A stretch of 64,000 nucleotides of DNA from Variovorax sp. WS11. Its GTDB lineage: Bacteria > Pseudomonadota > Gammaproteobacteria > Burkholderiales > Burkholderiaceae_C. A program made the position numbers and the translations under genes. The stretch covers positions 1-64,000 of the forward strand of contig NZ_JAAGOW010000004.1 in assembly GCF_010499245.1 (NCBI RefSeq). Direction: 5' to 3'. The notes under the pieces were generated by a model. The model was given only the letters and a program-made list of their open reading frames with translations, did not search any database and was not told where the DNA came from. Each line of letters begins with the position of its first letter. Positions within the stretch are counted from its first letter, which is position 1. Below are positions 26,690 to 36,042 of the stretch, one piece after another.

Positions 26690-27319
26690 GTACCGAAGAC
26701 AACTCATCTGGTAGCAGGGCTCCTGGCATGCATCAACGTCGCGATGTAGGAGTCGCCCAGAGTGGGTTGGTGGCGAAAGCGAACCGCGTTGGCGGCGTGG
26801 GGGCGTGGCGATCTTCATTCCCCATGAGCGCCTCAGCCGATGGTTGCTTTCAAGCGATTTTGAGGTCCACTGAGCGGCTGCAATGGGCCCATAGGAGCCA
26901 GCGGCGGTTTTCTCAGCGAACGACCGGTCTACCTTGGAACTTGACCTTCGCCGACGCCACCAAGAACGTCAGTGATTGCGACAGCAGTCGTTCGCGCATG
27001 CCGAACGACGATCGCGACAATTTCGGGGCCGAACGGCTGCACCCGATGGTCACGATGCAGCGCTGCCGACCCCAAGCGGTCACACGGCGGTCGAGATTCC
27101 GCGCCGCAAAGCCGAACTTTGCTGATCGGGCGTCTGACTGGGGATGGCCGACTCGGTGTCCCGTGGCGGCGAGTTCTGTTTGCGAACGTGGCATAGACCG
27201 GCCGGACGGAGTACTCTCCAATGCATGCGCTGGGACATTCCAGCATCGGCAGCAAATCTCGCCGGCACATCCGTTGGTTCAGCCGGCGGCGGATCGCGAC
27301 GGATGAAGGAGGGACCGAT
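26690..27319. other. Gene-free stretch
   Basis: No gene is recognised. A good ribosome site (GAAGGAGGG) lies at the end, just before the substrate-binding protein start. The rest shows no family similarity on either strand. Confidence 0.4.
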
Positions 27320-28291
27320 ATGACGACGAAGTCGAGATCACTGGCCCGCGCATTCGCTCTGGCGCTGGTGTTGGCATTGCCGCTGCTGGTGGTCCACGCA
27401 CAGCCGGCCAGCCCATTCCGCATCGGCTTCCTCTGCGCCAACGACGCGAGTCCGGTCGACGAGGCGCTGCGACAACTCGGCTACGTCGAAGGCCGGAACG
27501 CGGTGTTCGAGGTCCGCACGACGCAGGGGCGGCCGGATCGCGCGCGCGAGCAGGCCGCCGATCTCGTGCGCGCCAAGGTCGACGTCATCGTCGCCTACAC
27601 GAACCTGCATGCCTTTGCCGCCAAGCAGGCGACCAGCACGATTCCGATCGTCGTGGGGTTTGCCCACGGCGCGGTGGCCACCGGCCTCGTTCCAAGTCTG
27701 GCACGCCCGGGCGGCAACGTGACCGGCATCGAGAGCCTGGCGCCCGAGCTGGACGTGAAGCGCATGGAGCTGCTGAGGCAGATCGTGCCGGCGTTGTCGA
27801 GCGTCGCCGCGCTGTACAACGTCGACGATCGCGGCTCGCTGGTGCATCTGAAGCACACGCAGGAAGCGGGACGCGCTCTCGGTGTTCGTGTGGTGCCGCT
27901 CGGAGTACGAACGGCCGCGGATTACGACACCGTATTCACGCCGATCGCCGGCGATCCGGTCGGCGCGCTGCTGATGTTCAACGACTACCTGACCCTTGCG
28001 AACTGGAAGCGGGTGGCGGATTTCGCGCTCGCCAGTCGCACGCCGACGGTGTGCGCGTTCCGCTTCCAGGCACACGACGGATGTCTGGTTTCGTACGGAC
28101 CCATCTCCGACGAAATCACCAAGCGCGTTGCCCATCAGGTCGACCGCATCCTCAAAGGTGCCAAGCCGGCCGACATCCCGTTCGAGCAGGTCACGCGCTT
28201 CGAATTGGTTGTCAATCTGAAGACCGCCAGGGCACTCGGGATCTCGATTCCAAGCTCAGTGCTGCTGCGCGCGGATGCGGTGATCGAATGA
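27320..28291 (+). CDS. ABC transporter substrate-binding protein, TrpX/DUF534-like
   Basis: The 323-residue protein has a signal peptide (MTTKSRSLARAFALALVLAL, cleaved after HAQPA). It contains the DUF534 pattern: RIGFLCA, GYVEGRNAVFEVR, LVRAKVDVIVAYT, GGNVTGIESLAPELDVKRM and ELVVNLKTARALG. These are periplasmic receptors for ABC uptake, but no permease or ATPase gene is adjacent, so the partner is elsewhere or absent. A strong GAAGGAGGG ribosome site precedes it. Its stop overlaps the ATG of a truncated DUF255 gene by four bases. Confidence 0.9.
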   Translation: MTTKSRSLARAFALALVLALPLLVVHAQPASPFRIGFLCANDASPVDEALRQLGYVEGRNAVFEVRTTQGRPDRAREQAADLVRAKVDVIVAYTNLHAFAAKQATSTIPIVVGFAHGAVATGLVPSLARPGGNVTGIESLAPELDVKRMELLRQIVPALSSVAALYNVDDRGSLVHLKHTQEAGRALGVRVVPLGVRTAADYDTVFTPIAGDPVGALLMFNDYLTLANWKRVADFALASRTPTVCAFRFQAHDGCLVSYGPISDEITKRVAHQVDRILKGAKPADIPFEQVTRFELVVNLKTARALGISIPSSVLLRADAVIE

Positions 28292-28446
28292 ACTCCACCC
28301 GCCGCACCAACCGTCTCGAGCGCGAGACCAGCCCCTATCTGCTGCAGCACGCGTTGAACCCGGTCGACTGGTATCCGTGGGGCGACGAGGCGTTCGCCAA
28401 GGCGCGCAGCGAGGACAAGCCGGTACTTCGAGAGCACGCGCGTTAG
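28288..28446 (+). pseudogene. Thioredoxin-like DUF255 (YyaL family) protein, truncated at residue 47
   Basis: The frame begins MNSTRRTNRLERETSPYLLQ and continues to ALNPVDWYPWGDEAFAKARS and EDKPVL, the conserved start of the roughly 650-residue DUF255 family. After PVL the sequence changes to REHAR and stops at 28446, before the CHWCH motif. The join with the foreign downstream DNA is near 28430. The start is translationally coupled to the upstream receptor (ATGA). Only a short peptide could be made. Confidence 0.75.
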
Positions 28447-28779
28447 CGCGTGACCGCAGCGGGTGACTCGCACCGACATGCTTTAAAGCGGTCGACCGCG
28501 AGTGACGGTTGATGGCCGCCAGTGTGAGTACGAGGCGGCGCCAGGAAGCTGACTTTTGGTGCGACTGCCCTGGCGGCCAAAGTCAGCTCGCGGCATCCCC
28601 CAGCGAAACCCGGTGGCGGCCACAACGTGCCGCTCGCTAGAGTCATCCAATGCGGGCGATGTGAACGCAGCGCGCTGGACATGGGCGAACGATGAGCGTC
28701 TACTTCAAGCGGGCGCTGGCTTGAACGCGGCGCTATCGGTGCAACACCGCTTGCTTTTCGGAACGCAAAGGAGACTTCG
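28447..28779. other. Gene-free stretch after DUF255 truncation
   Basis: No gene is seen. GGAAGCTGACTTTTGGTGCG and nearby phrases resemble other gene-free stretches of the window and may be a dispersed repeat. Confidence 0.35.
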
Positions 28780-29043
28780 ATGCCTACGATCGTCGCCCAC
28801 CACAAGGTCAAGGATCAAAAGCACTGGCTGGCCTCGCCCAAGCGCAAGGAATTCTTCGAACTGATCGGCGTAACGAACATCCGCACCTTCATCAACCCGA
28901 CGGATCCGACCTCCGTGGCGTTGATGATGGACGTTCCCGACATGGAGAAGTTTGGCGCCGCGATGCAGTCCAAGGACGCGGCCGATGCGATGGCCCATGA
29001 CGGCGTGCTGCCCGAGACCGTGGTGGTGTGCATCGAAGCCTAG
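28780..29043 (+). CDS. Small conserved unknown protein, 87 residues
   Basis: The product begins MPTIVAHHKVKDQKHWLASP and ends ETVVVCIEA. The regular beta-alpha-beta layout (MMDVPDMEKFGAAMQSKDAADAM) suggests a ferredoxin-like or Dabb/ABM-like monomer. AAAGGAG precedes the start. I do not recognise a named family with certainty. It stands alone. Confidence 0.7.
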   Translation: MPTIVAHHKVKDQKHWLASPKRKEFFELIGVTNIRTFINPTDPTSVALMMDVPDMEKFGAAMQSKDAADAMAHDGVLPETVVVCIEA

Positions 29044-29379
29044 ACAGGCGCTGCCGATCCGGCGGCCCGTTCTTGCGGTGGCGTCCGGGTTGTGGTGAGT
29101 GCTGCTAACCCGTCGAGCGGGACGTTGACCGTCGGCTTTATGGCGATTGACCTGGGCCGCGTCGACTTCCGGTTTGGGTCGTCAGCGTAGTTTCGGCTGA
29201 TCCAACTGCTGACGGACAGAGTCGATCCGAAGTCGATTAGGGCCGGCAGACCATGAGCGACCGCTTTGGAGATCGGTCGCATTCGACCGGCCGAGGCCCT
29301 ATGGCGGCTGTACTTTGAAACCTGCCGTTGGCGCGGCGATTTCCTGATCGATCGTATGACCGGAAATGGCCGACTGCGG
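29044..29379. other. Gene-free stretch
   Basis: No gene is seen. Phrases such as GACCGCTTTGGAGATCGGTC and CCGGTTTGGGTCGTCAGC look like degenerate copies of the same intergenic repeat noted at 14, 28.5 and 30.5 kb. Confidence 0.35.
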
Positions 29380-29571
29380 TCAGCCCTTGAAAATCATCGC
29401 TTCAAGGTCGTTGAGCCGATGGGCGCCACGGGTCTCCTCGCCTGCGCGGTACAGCGCCAAGGCGTCCTCAAGGACGCCCGTCAGTTTGTCAGCGTTTGGA
29501 AGGTCGGGAGATTGCGCTTTGACCAGGTCGATTCCGCGGCGGAGTTCCGCGAACGCTTTCTCCAAGGTCAT
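29380..29571 (-). CDS. Small unknown protein, 63 residues
   Basis: The frame starts MTLEKAFAELRRGIDLVKAQ and is a plain amphipathic helical protein. The purine-rich GGAAGACGAG before it is a modest ribosome site; a longer start at 29631 is also possible. It lies on the opposite strand to the genes on its left and ahead of an unknown gene on the same strand. The family is unknown, and it may be an artefact. Confidence 0.4.
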   Translation of the reverse strand: MTLEKAFAELRRGIDLVKAQSPDLPNADKLTGVLEDALALYRAGEETRGAHRLNDLEAMIFKG

Positions 29572-29754
29572 CTGCTCGTCTTCCCGAAGGTAGTCTCGGC
29601 GTGGGAAGCGGTCGGGGGCCGTCAGCACCACGTAACCGATGAAGTGTACAGGCTCTCGATGTCTTTGACGTGTGCCATGCGAGGGTCAATTGAGACGGTC
29701 GGTTGAAGGTCCGGTTCTGGCCGACGGCTGACGACCAAAGGCAGCCCGTCGCCC

Positions 29755-30462
29755 TCAAGGCAGCGCCTTTGGTCGGTAGGACACTGGTAGGAGCTTTCGG
29801 CGTAGCGTGGCCAACGGCGGGAAACCTGCAAGCCATCTCCCAAGGGCATCCGGCATTTTGCTTTGAAGGGCTGGCTGAAGCTCCCGCAGAACAAGCCAAT
29901 CGCCGTCCTCGCGCTCCAGTTGCTGAAGCTGCTGCTCCCCCCAAAAGGACGCTATCACGTGGTCCGCATCGGAGGGACTGTCGACATTCAGCCGAATCCC
30001 CTCGAACTCCACAGTACCGCTGTACTCCATGTATCCCACCCGAGGTACGCCGTGCATTTCTCTATGCTCGTACTCGGCATTCCAGGTCATGCGCAGTAGA
30101 CCCGGAGCCTGCCAGCCTTGTAGCAACAGACGATTGTTCACAAGGGGCGGCGCGTCGTTGCCAAGCCAAGCATCCCACCCTTCGATTCCGACAATCGACA
30201 GGCCAGCCAATTCCGAGAGCCTTGGATGGCGGCCGCCGGCCGCAAGCCAAACGGGAACGCTTTCGCAGAATGGACAAGGTGCTCCATCCTCGCCGGATTC
30301 ATCGTCAATCACCACCATCAGGCTGTACGACACGGCCCAGGCCTCCGCCCCATGCATCCTTCTTTGTTCCTCGGTCACCCACGGCTGCCCCCTGACGTGG
30401 ATGCCGAGTCGTGCGGACCGTGTTGGCCTAGCGACGCCGTCGAGAACGATTTGATTTGTCAT
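29755..30462 (-). CDS. Unknown protein, 235 residues
   Basis: The product starts MTNQIVLDGVARPTRSARLG and includes CPFCESVPVWLAAG (a CxxC-like pair), NNRLLLQGWQAPGLLRMTW and GYMEYSGTVEFEGIRLNVDS. The strand-rich pattern suggests a beta-sandwich fold; some immunity proteins look like this, but there is no adjacent toxin gene to support it. The long frame with natural composition supports it as a real gene. Confidence 0.55.
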   Translation of the reverse strand: MTNQIVLDGVARPTRSARLGIHVRGQPWVTEEQRRMHGAEAWAVSYSLMVVIDDESGEDGAPCPFCESVPVWLAAGGRHPRLSELAGLSIVGIEGWDAWLGNDAPPLVNNRLLLQGWQAPGLLRMTWNAEYEHREMHGVPRVGYMEYSGTVEFEGIRLNVDSPSDADHVIASFWGEQQLQQLEREDGDWLVLRELQPALQSKMPDALGRWLAGFPPLATLRRKLLPVSYRPKALP

Positions 30463-30808
30463 GCGGGTGTGAAGGTCCGCTCAGGGGCGGCGGTCCGAGC
30501 TGATGTTCGCACAGCGGACGAGTCCCGAAGAGATGAACCAGAGGTCGAGAACGAACGTCGGGTTCTGGCCGCCTACGGTACTACGGCCCAAGGACCGCTC
30601 CCGCCGCAACCAAGACATCGTCGTCGCCTCTGTCAGCGACACCACCGCTTCTCATGAGAACCCCGTAGCAGCGCGAACGGCGTTCTCGGCCGTTTGCGTG
30701 ACCCGCTCAGGATCGAGCGCCGGGCCCAACGCGGGGAGCGCGTGCTCGGGCGGGCTCGACGTGCCGCGTGGCAAGCGGTGCCTCGGTCGGCGATGGAATT
30801 TCGCTTTT
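30463..30808. other. Gene-free stretch before toxin-antitoxin operon
   Basis: No gene is recognised. GTCGGGTTCTGGCCGCC near 30550 again resembles the dispersed intergenic repeat of this window. Confidence 0.35.
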
Positions 30809-30837
30809 TTCACTTTTTTCGAATGCGGTGATACACT
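30809..30837 (+). promoter_or_regulatory. Promoter of HTH/PIN operon
   Basis: TTCACT and TACACT, each four of six matches to sigma-70 consensus, are spaced by 17 bases. Transcription would begin near 30844, shortly before a GGAG and the antitoxin start. No clear operator dyad is visible, although the T-rich -35 region could bind the antitoxin. Confidence 0.5.
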
Positions 30838-30859
30838 TGGCTGCGACAGGAGAACCCAA

Positions 30860-31558
30860 ATGCCTCGCGCCCACCACCACGTCGTCAAGCCAGCCGCTGG
30901 TGCCAAGTACGTGCCCATGCTTGCGAATCCGCTCAACCCTCTCGCAGCCGAGGTGGGTCAGGCTGTAGCACGCGAGGTAGCAGAGGTTGGCCGCCGAAAA
31001 TCGAGGTCCACCAAGGCATCGTTTGGCCTCGGCATCATGGCTGCGCCGGCCAACGTCGACGCACTCGGCGCGCGCATGACCGCCCTCGTGGCGAGGGTGC
31101 TCGAACAGTCACTGAGTGCTCATACTGTACAGGGCAAGGCGCTGCGCATGGCGCTTATTGCCAAGCTGGCCAACGAAGAGATTGGCAGTTCGGAAGCAGC
31201 GCCCCCGGTCGTGGCGCAAGGCGCAGCCACCGATGTACTGCTGACAACTGCAGAGGCAGCCGCCAAGCTCGAGGCTAGCCGACCGTACGTGTCGATGCTC
31301 TGCAATGCAGGCAAGCTTGGCGAAGTCGTGATGACCGAGGGTGGACATCGCCGCATCCGGTCGTCTGCCGTCCAAGCTTACCTGGCGACTCGCGCGAAGC
31401 AGCACGAAGGTGCGATGTCGCCGCGGCAGGCAGGTGTTGAGGCCGGCTTGTATGACTATCCCGACGGGCACTTCGTGAACGTGGTTCGCGGGGATGATGC
31501 GTCCAGGACTGCGAAGAAGGCAGCACCGGCAAAGGCAGCTCGCAAGCCCCGTCCGTGA
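30860..31558 (+). CDS. Excisionase-type HTH protein, likely antitoxin
   Basis: The 232-residue protein begins MPRAHHHVVKPAAGAKYVPM and contains a MerR/excisionase-like winged helix (LLTTAEAAAKLEASRPYVSM, then EGGHRRIRSSAVQAYLATR) near residues 128-180. The C-terminal tail is Lys/Ala-rich (KKAAPAKAARK), suggesting DNA or RNA contact or a disordered toxin-binding arm. AGGAGA precedes the start. The stop overlaps the GTG start of the PIN gene by four bases. This arrangement matches type II toxin-antitoxin pairs with HTH antitoxins. Confidence 0.8.
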   Translation: MPRAHHHVVKPAAGAKYVPMLANPLNPLAAEVGQAVAREVAEVGRRKSRSTKASFGLGIMAAPANVDALGARMTALVARVLEQSLSAHTVQGKALRMALIAKLANEEIGSSEAAPPVVAQGAATDVLLTTAEAAAKLEASRPYVSMLCNAGKLGEVVMTEGGHRRIRSSAVQAYLATRAKQHEGAMSPRQAGVEAGLYDYPDGHFVNVVRGDDASRTAKKAAPAKAARKPRP

Positions 31559-32193
31559 ATCTTCGCGACACCTTCGTCGTCTTGGATGCCTGCGTGCTGC
31601 TCAAGCAGCGGGTGTCCGATGTCCTCATGGACCTCCGCGCTGAGCAGGTATTCTCGGGTCACTGGACCGAGAACATCGACACGGAGTTCCTGCGCAACAT
31701 GCAGGAAGTCTACGAAGTATCCGAGATCCGAGCGCAGAACCGACTCCGTGCGATGAAGGCGAGGTGTCCCGAATGGGAGGTCCACATGACCAGTGCGGCC
31801 TTCAGCGCCGTTCCTAAGGAGGTCGACGCGAAGGACCGGCACGTAGCGGCTGCTGCCATCGCGTTGCGGCACGCGGTCGACGAGGACATCGAGAATGACG
31901 AGCCCGGTCAAACCTACGAGGTCATCCTCGTCACCGACAACGTCAAGGACTTTGCCAGAAAGCAGATGGCCAAGCTGGGCATTCGGGTCATACGCTCAGG
32001 TGCATTCCTGGACGAAGCCTACAAGGCCGAGCCCGACGCAGCCACCCGTGCAGTTCTGCAGGCAGCGCGGGACCTGAAGAAGCCGCCGTACACCGTGGAA
32101 GAACTGCTGCACGCCCTGCGCGAGCAGGGGGCCAAGATGCTGGTTGCTCAAATGGCCAGAGCACTGGGCATCAGACCGGCAAAAAAGAAGTGA
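31555..32193 (+). CDS. PIN-domain ribonuclease, likely toxin
   Basis: The 212-residue protein has the four acidic residues of a PIN nuclease: D11 in VVLDACVLL, E44 in IDTEFLRN, D94 in AKDRHVAA and D128 in LVTDNVKDF. PIN toxins cleave RNA, often tRNA. The GTG start overlaps the antitoxin stop, so the pair is translationally coupled. The C-terminal arm (residues 150-212, ending RPAKKK) is longer than in VapC and is a helical extension. The target RNA is unknown. Confidence 0.85.
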   Translation: MNLRDTFVVLDACVLLKQRVSDVLMDLRAEQVFSGHWTENIDTEFLRNMQEVYEVSEIRAQNRLRAMKARCPEWEVHMTSAAFSAVPKEVDAKDRHVAAAAIALRHAVDEDIENDEPGQTYEVILVTDNVKDFARKQMAKLGIRVIRSGAFLDEAYKAEPDAATRAVLQAARDLKKPPYTVEELLHALREQGAKMLVAQMARALGIRPAKKK

Positions 32194-32505
32194 GGGTGGT
32201 CCCAATACCCGAACCATGCTCGGTGTCATCTGGCTGGTCTCCTGGCTCGCGATGCAACGCCGCGAAATCCCAGGTGAAATCCCCGGGGTCCATGCTGCCG
32301 TAACGGTGGGTTAGATGAAACGCAATGGTCGAAGGTGGATGAGAAGGAACAACTGGAGGTCGTTTGGCAATCGAACCACGCACCCTCACGAGCCCAGCGC
32401 CTAGCCAACGCGGCGCTGCGGTGACGAGTCCGTCGCGTGTAGCGATGCGATTCGGCAACCCTGTTCAGCATCTCAACGATTTCTTCGTCAAGCGGGCACC
32501 CTGCT
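32194..32505. other. Gap after PIN toxin
   Basis: No gene is seen. It separates the TA operon from the convergent, IS630-split gene; a terminator was not recognised with confidence. Confidence 0.35.
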
Positions 32506-32740
32506 TCAACGAATCACGCGCACCCGCGGACACGCCAGTTTCCCCAGCGCCGCGGCTTCGATGCGGCGCAGCAGGGATTGATTGGGCTCCCAGGAGCCAC
32601 CTCGGGCGATCAAGCGGCTCGCTGAATCGACGACGTGGCCTTTGGTTGCTGGCGCTGGCCGCGCGGGCGCCAATGGGTCGTCCACGCGGGCGAATTGCTG
32701 GGCGTTCCACCGCTCGACATCCAACGCTCCGTCGGCATTA

Positions 32741-33841
32741 CTCATGAGTCAGTAATTTAGCGGACGATTGTGAAACTTGCTCGGCCTCATAGAGTCCAAT
32801 GGCTGATGAAACGAGACGGTCGCACTCTGGCCCACAACACGCTTGAGGAAATGCGTGTTGTGGCTGTTCAGCGCATGAACGAGGGAGAGCACCCCGCGGC
32901 TGTGGCCGCATCCTTTGGCATGAACCGATCGTGGGCGTACAAGTGCAAAGCGGCGGCGCGCGGACGTGGCCGTGGACTGAAGGCTCTGCGGTCGACCAAA
33001 GGGACGGGGCGGCCTCGAAAGCTCACCAGCGCCCAGGAGCGGCAAGTCTTTCGATGGGTCAATGGCAAGCGCCCCGATCAGTACGGCTTTGACTTTGGAC
33101 TGTGGACCCGGCAGATCGTCCAAGAACTTCTGCTCGCGCGCTTTGAAGTGAGCCTGTCGCTCGCCTCGATTGGCGCGCTGCTTGCACGCTTGGGGCTGAC
33201 CACGCAAAAGCCACTGCAACGCGCCTATCAGCGCGACCCCGCTGCGGTTGCTCGATGGAAAAGCGAGATCTTTCCCGCGATTGCCACCGAGGCGCAAGCC
33301 AGTGAGGCGGAAATCTTGTTCTGGGATGAATCCGGATTCCGAGCCGACTCGGTGCATGGCAAGACGTGGGCCAAGAAAGGACAGACCCCCGTCATTGATC
33401 GGCCGGGGCAGCGTCAGAGCATCAGCGCGGCGTCCGCCGTCACCGCAAACGGCGCTTTCTGGTTTGCGACTTATTCCGGCGCGTTGACTGGTGAGTTGTT
33501 TGTCGAATTGCTCAAACAGTTGATGCGAAAGCGCAGAAAGCCGGTGCGCCTGATTGTGGATGGACTTCCCGCGCACAAGAAGGCCATCGTGAAGGAATAC
33601 GTAGCCAGCACCGCCGGCAAACTCACGCTGCACTTCTTGCCCGGCTATGCGCCTGACCTGAATCCCGACGAGTTGGTCTGGAGCCATGCCAAGCGCACAG
33701 GAGTTGCTCGCTCGCCTTTGAAAGCGGGCGAGAAGCTGCAGTGCCGAGTTGACGGTCAACTGCAGGCCATCGCCGAAGACAGCGCCTTGGTTCGTTCCTT
33801 TTTCAGGCATCCATCTGTCTCCTATATTTCTGACCTATGAG
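32741..33841 (+). mobile_element. IS630-family insertion sequence
   Basis: The 1101-base element has imperfect inverted ends beginning CTCAT(GAG/AGG)TCAG(T/A)AATTTAG on either side. It is bordered by TA at 32739-32740 and TA at 33842-33843, the two-base target duplication of IS630/mariner transposition. It lies inside the minus-strand gene described above. Confidence 0.95.
32806..33840 (+). CDS. IS630-family transposase
   Basis: The product (344 residues from ATG at 32806, or 356 from GTG at 32770) has an N-terminal HTH region (AVAASFGMNRSWAYKCK) and a DDE catalytic domain with D in FWDESGFR, D in IVDGLPAHK and E in LNPDELVW. The start MKRDGRTLAHNTLEEMR matches the usual IS630 beginning. The frame is intact and spans nearly the whole element, so the copy may be active. 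Confidence 0.92.
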   Translation: MKRDGRTLAHNTLEEMRVVAVQRMNEGEHPAAVAASFGMNRSWAYKCKAAARGRGRGLKALRSTKGTGRPRKLTSAQERQVFRWVNGKRPDQYGFDFGLWTRQIVQELLLARFEVSLSLASIGALLARLGLTTQKPLQRAYQRDPAAVARWKSEIFPAIATEAQASEAEILFWDESGFRADSVHGKTWAKKGQTPVIDRPGQRQSISAASAVTANGAFWFATYSGALTGELFVELLKQLMRKRRKPVRLIVDGLPAHKKAIVKEYVASTAGKLTLHFLPGYAPDLNPDELVWSHAKRTGVARSPLKAGEKLQCRVDGQLQAIAEDSALVRSFFRHPSVSYISDL

Positions 33842-34161
33842 TAATGTCGAGCATGGCGAATGTGCAATGCACCGTGCGCGATGGCGTTCCATGCACCACT
33901 TCGACGACGACGTTGGCCTGACGAACACGCTGCCCTGCAAAGTCGGGAATGCGAGCGACGGCTTCCTGCCGCAGCATTCGCATGAAGGCCGCGCTGGCCA
34001 GCGCGTGCAATGTGTTGTCGGCAGAGAGCAGGAACAACCTCGACGACAAGCCCATGGGATCACTCTCCCAGTCGGGGTCGATTCGTTTTGGGTGCATAGA
34101 GATGCTATGTGGGACTACCCGAGGAGGACCCGTTTAGCTAAAACGGGACACTGCTGTCCGG

Positions 34162-34393
34162 TTAAAAGTTGAACAGATTCAACTGGTTAGCGAGGTCAGG
34201 CGGTTCCAAATGGGACAGATCGGCCTGCAAGGCGCATGAAAGCTGGGTTTTCTCGAATACCGAGGCCGACAAGATCTGTAGACAAGTGTAGAGAGAGGCA
34301 TCGAGTTGAAGCTCCTTCCTGACAATGGCGATGAGCACGTAAGTGGCGACGTGAGCTACTGGATGGATTCGCGGCTGTTTTTGAGCACACGAC
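34162..34393 (-). pseudogene. C-terminal fragment of an older IS4-family transposase
   Basis: The minus-strand frame reads HPVAHVATYVLIAIVRKELQ, LDASLYTCLQILSASVFEKT and ends NQLNLFNF, the conserved end of IS4-type transposases. The rest of the gene is absent. Another IS4 element is inserted beside it with an 8-base duplication, so this fragment was the insertion target. Confidence 0.8.
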
Positions 34394-35927
34394 CCAATAC
34401 TGTTCGGATAGAGATATTTGATGCATAATGACTGCCGTCCCAACGACGGAGTCGAGCATGGCGCGAACCAAGGCGGTCCTGGGAAGTGGAGCAAGGCTGG
34501 CCGACTTTCTGAGTGCCAGCCTGCTGGCGCGGGTCGTGCCGGCCGAGGTGGTGAATGCGGTGCTCGATGCTCACGGCTGCAATTCGCAGCGCGTGCGCAG
34601 CTTTCCGGCAGTAGCAGGGGCGTACTACTGCATGGCTCTGAGCCTGTACCCTGAGGCCGCGTACGAGGAAGTGTTCGCCGCCGTGTCGCAGGGCCTGGCC
34701 TGGGCCGCCGGGGCTGCCGAGCCACCCCGGGTGACCAAGTCCTCGATCAGCGGCTTGCGCAGCAAGATCGGCGCGGCGCCGATGCGTGAACTGGTCGAGC
34801 GCTGCTGTGTGCCCATGGCTGACGCTCAGGCTCATTCCCACGCGTTCTATGCCGGCCTGAGGCTGGTCGCCATTGACGGCAGCACCTTCGAGCTGCCTGA
34901 CGAGGCCGAGAACGCGGCGCATTTCGGCTACCCGGGCAGCCGAATCGGCCATGCCGGCTACCCGCAGGCGCGATGCGCGGTGCTGGTTGAGTGCGCGACG
35001 CACGCGATCCTGGGCGCCAACCTGGGGCCCTACCGCAGCGGCGAGTGGGAGCTGTTCCAGCCACTCTTGCCCCGGCTGGAGCCGGGCATGCTGTGCCTGG
35101 CCGACCGGGGGTTCAACGGCTTCGAACACTGGCAGCAGGCGAGCTCCACCGGCGCGCAGTTGCTCTGGCGCTGCGTGGGCAACCGCCAGTTGCCGGTGCA
35201 TCGCATGCTCGACGATGGTTCGTACCTCAGTGCCATCTATCCCACCGGTGTGAGCCGCAGCGAGGCGACGAGCCAAGCCATTGTGGTGCGCGTCATCGAA
35301 TACGCCTTGCCGGGACTGGCCGATGCACAACCGCGCTACCGACTGTTGACCACGTTGCTGGACCCGCAAATCGCCCCGGCGCCGGAACTGGCGGCGCTGT
35401 ACCACCAGCGCTGGGAAATAGAGGGCGTGTTCGACGAGCTCAAGACGCATCTGCGGCAGAGCCGCCGCGTGCTGCGCAGCAAGACCGCGGAGCTCGTGCG
35501 CCAGGAGTTCTATGGTTGGGTGCTGGCGCACTACTCGGTGCGCTGGCTGCTGCATCAGGGCGCCACACGGCATCGAATGGCACACGCCGAGCTGTCCTTC
35601 ACAGGGCATGTGCAGCTGCTTCGCCGCGCACAGCCCCGCTCCGGGGCCTTTCCCCCCAGCGCGCCCGAGGCGTCGACGACGGTGGTTCAATGAACTGCTC
35701 GAAGCCTGCGCCCGGATCCGCGCCACCCGCACGCTGAACAAGCGCTCGCCGCGGATGGTCAAGCGGCGCCACTCGCCTTACGCATCATTCGACCACCACG
35801 CGCCGACGCGCGTGCCCATCGATTGCACTCCCGAGATCATCGGCCCGCCTGGACCCCGGCCCAAGCCAGCCGATTCCCATATACCGCGTCGATTCAGAAG
35901 CTTCATGCCATAAACGAACAGTATTGG
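34394..35927 (+). mobile_element. IS4-family insertion sequence with 8-base target duplication
   Basis: The ends are inverted: CCAATACTGTTCG at 34394-34406 and its complement at 35915-35927. CACACGAC occurs immediately outside both ends (34386-34393 and 35928-35935), a perfect target duplication. The element is therefore complete and still in the site where it landed. Confidence 0.92.
34458..35913 (+). pseudogene. IS4-family transposase with C-terminal frameshift
   Basis: The frame starts MARTKAVLGSGARLADFLSA after a GGAG and holds the IS4 DDE core: D in LVAIDGSTFELPD, D in CLADRGFNG and the YREK-like region YHQRWEIEGVFDELK. It stops at 35693 after a six-C run at 35651-35656. The expected tail (ARPRRRRRWFNELLEACARI) continues in the next frame to TAA at 35911. 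Five Cs instead of six would restore the gene. The catalytic part remains intact, so partial activity cannot be excluded. Confidence 0.85.
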
Positions 35928-36042
35928 CACACGACCCCCTTACCCCCATTGTTTGTCAGCGTGCCGGGGACAGCACTGGATGATCTGGCCCCCGAAAAAC
36001 GGACACCACAAGGTCTGCTATTTTTGACCTTGCGGAGGATGT

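Larger units (their letters stand above)
32506..34055 (-). pseudogene. Paralogue of the 26240 gene, split by IS630
   Basis: The N-terminal part runs from MGLSSRLFLLSADNTLHALA at 34055 to FAMLDI at 33843. The C-terminal part resumes with NADGALDVERWNAQQFAR and ends ALGKLACPRVRVIR at 32506. Removing the IS630 element and one TA gives an uninterrupted frame of 148 codons plus stop, so the disruption is the insertion alone. The reconstructed protein matches the intact gene at 26240-26689 along its whole length. A possible in-frame extension (MHPKRIDPDW) precedes the start. The function is unknown. Confidence 0.92.
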
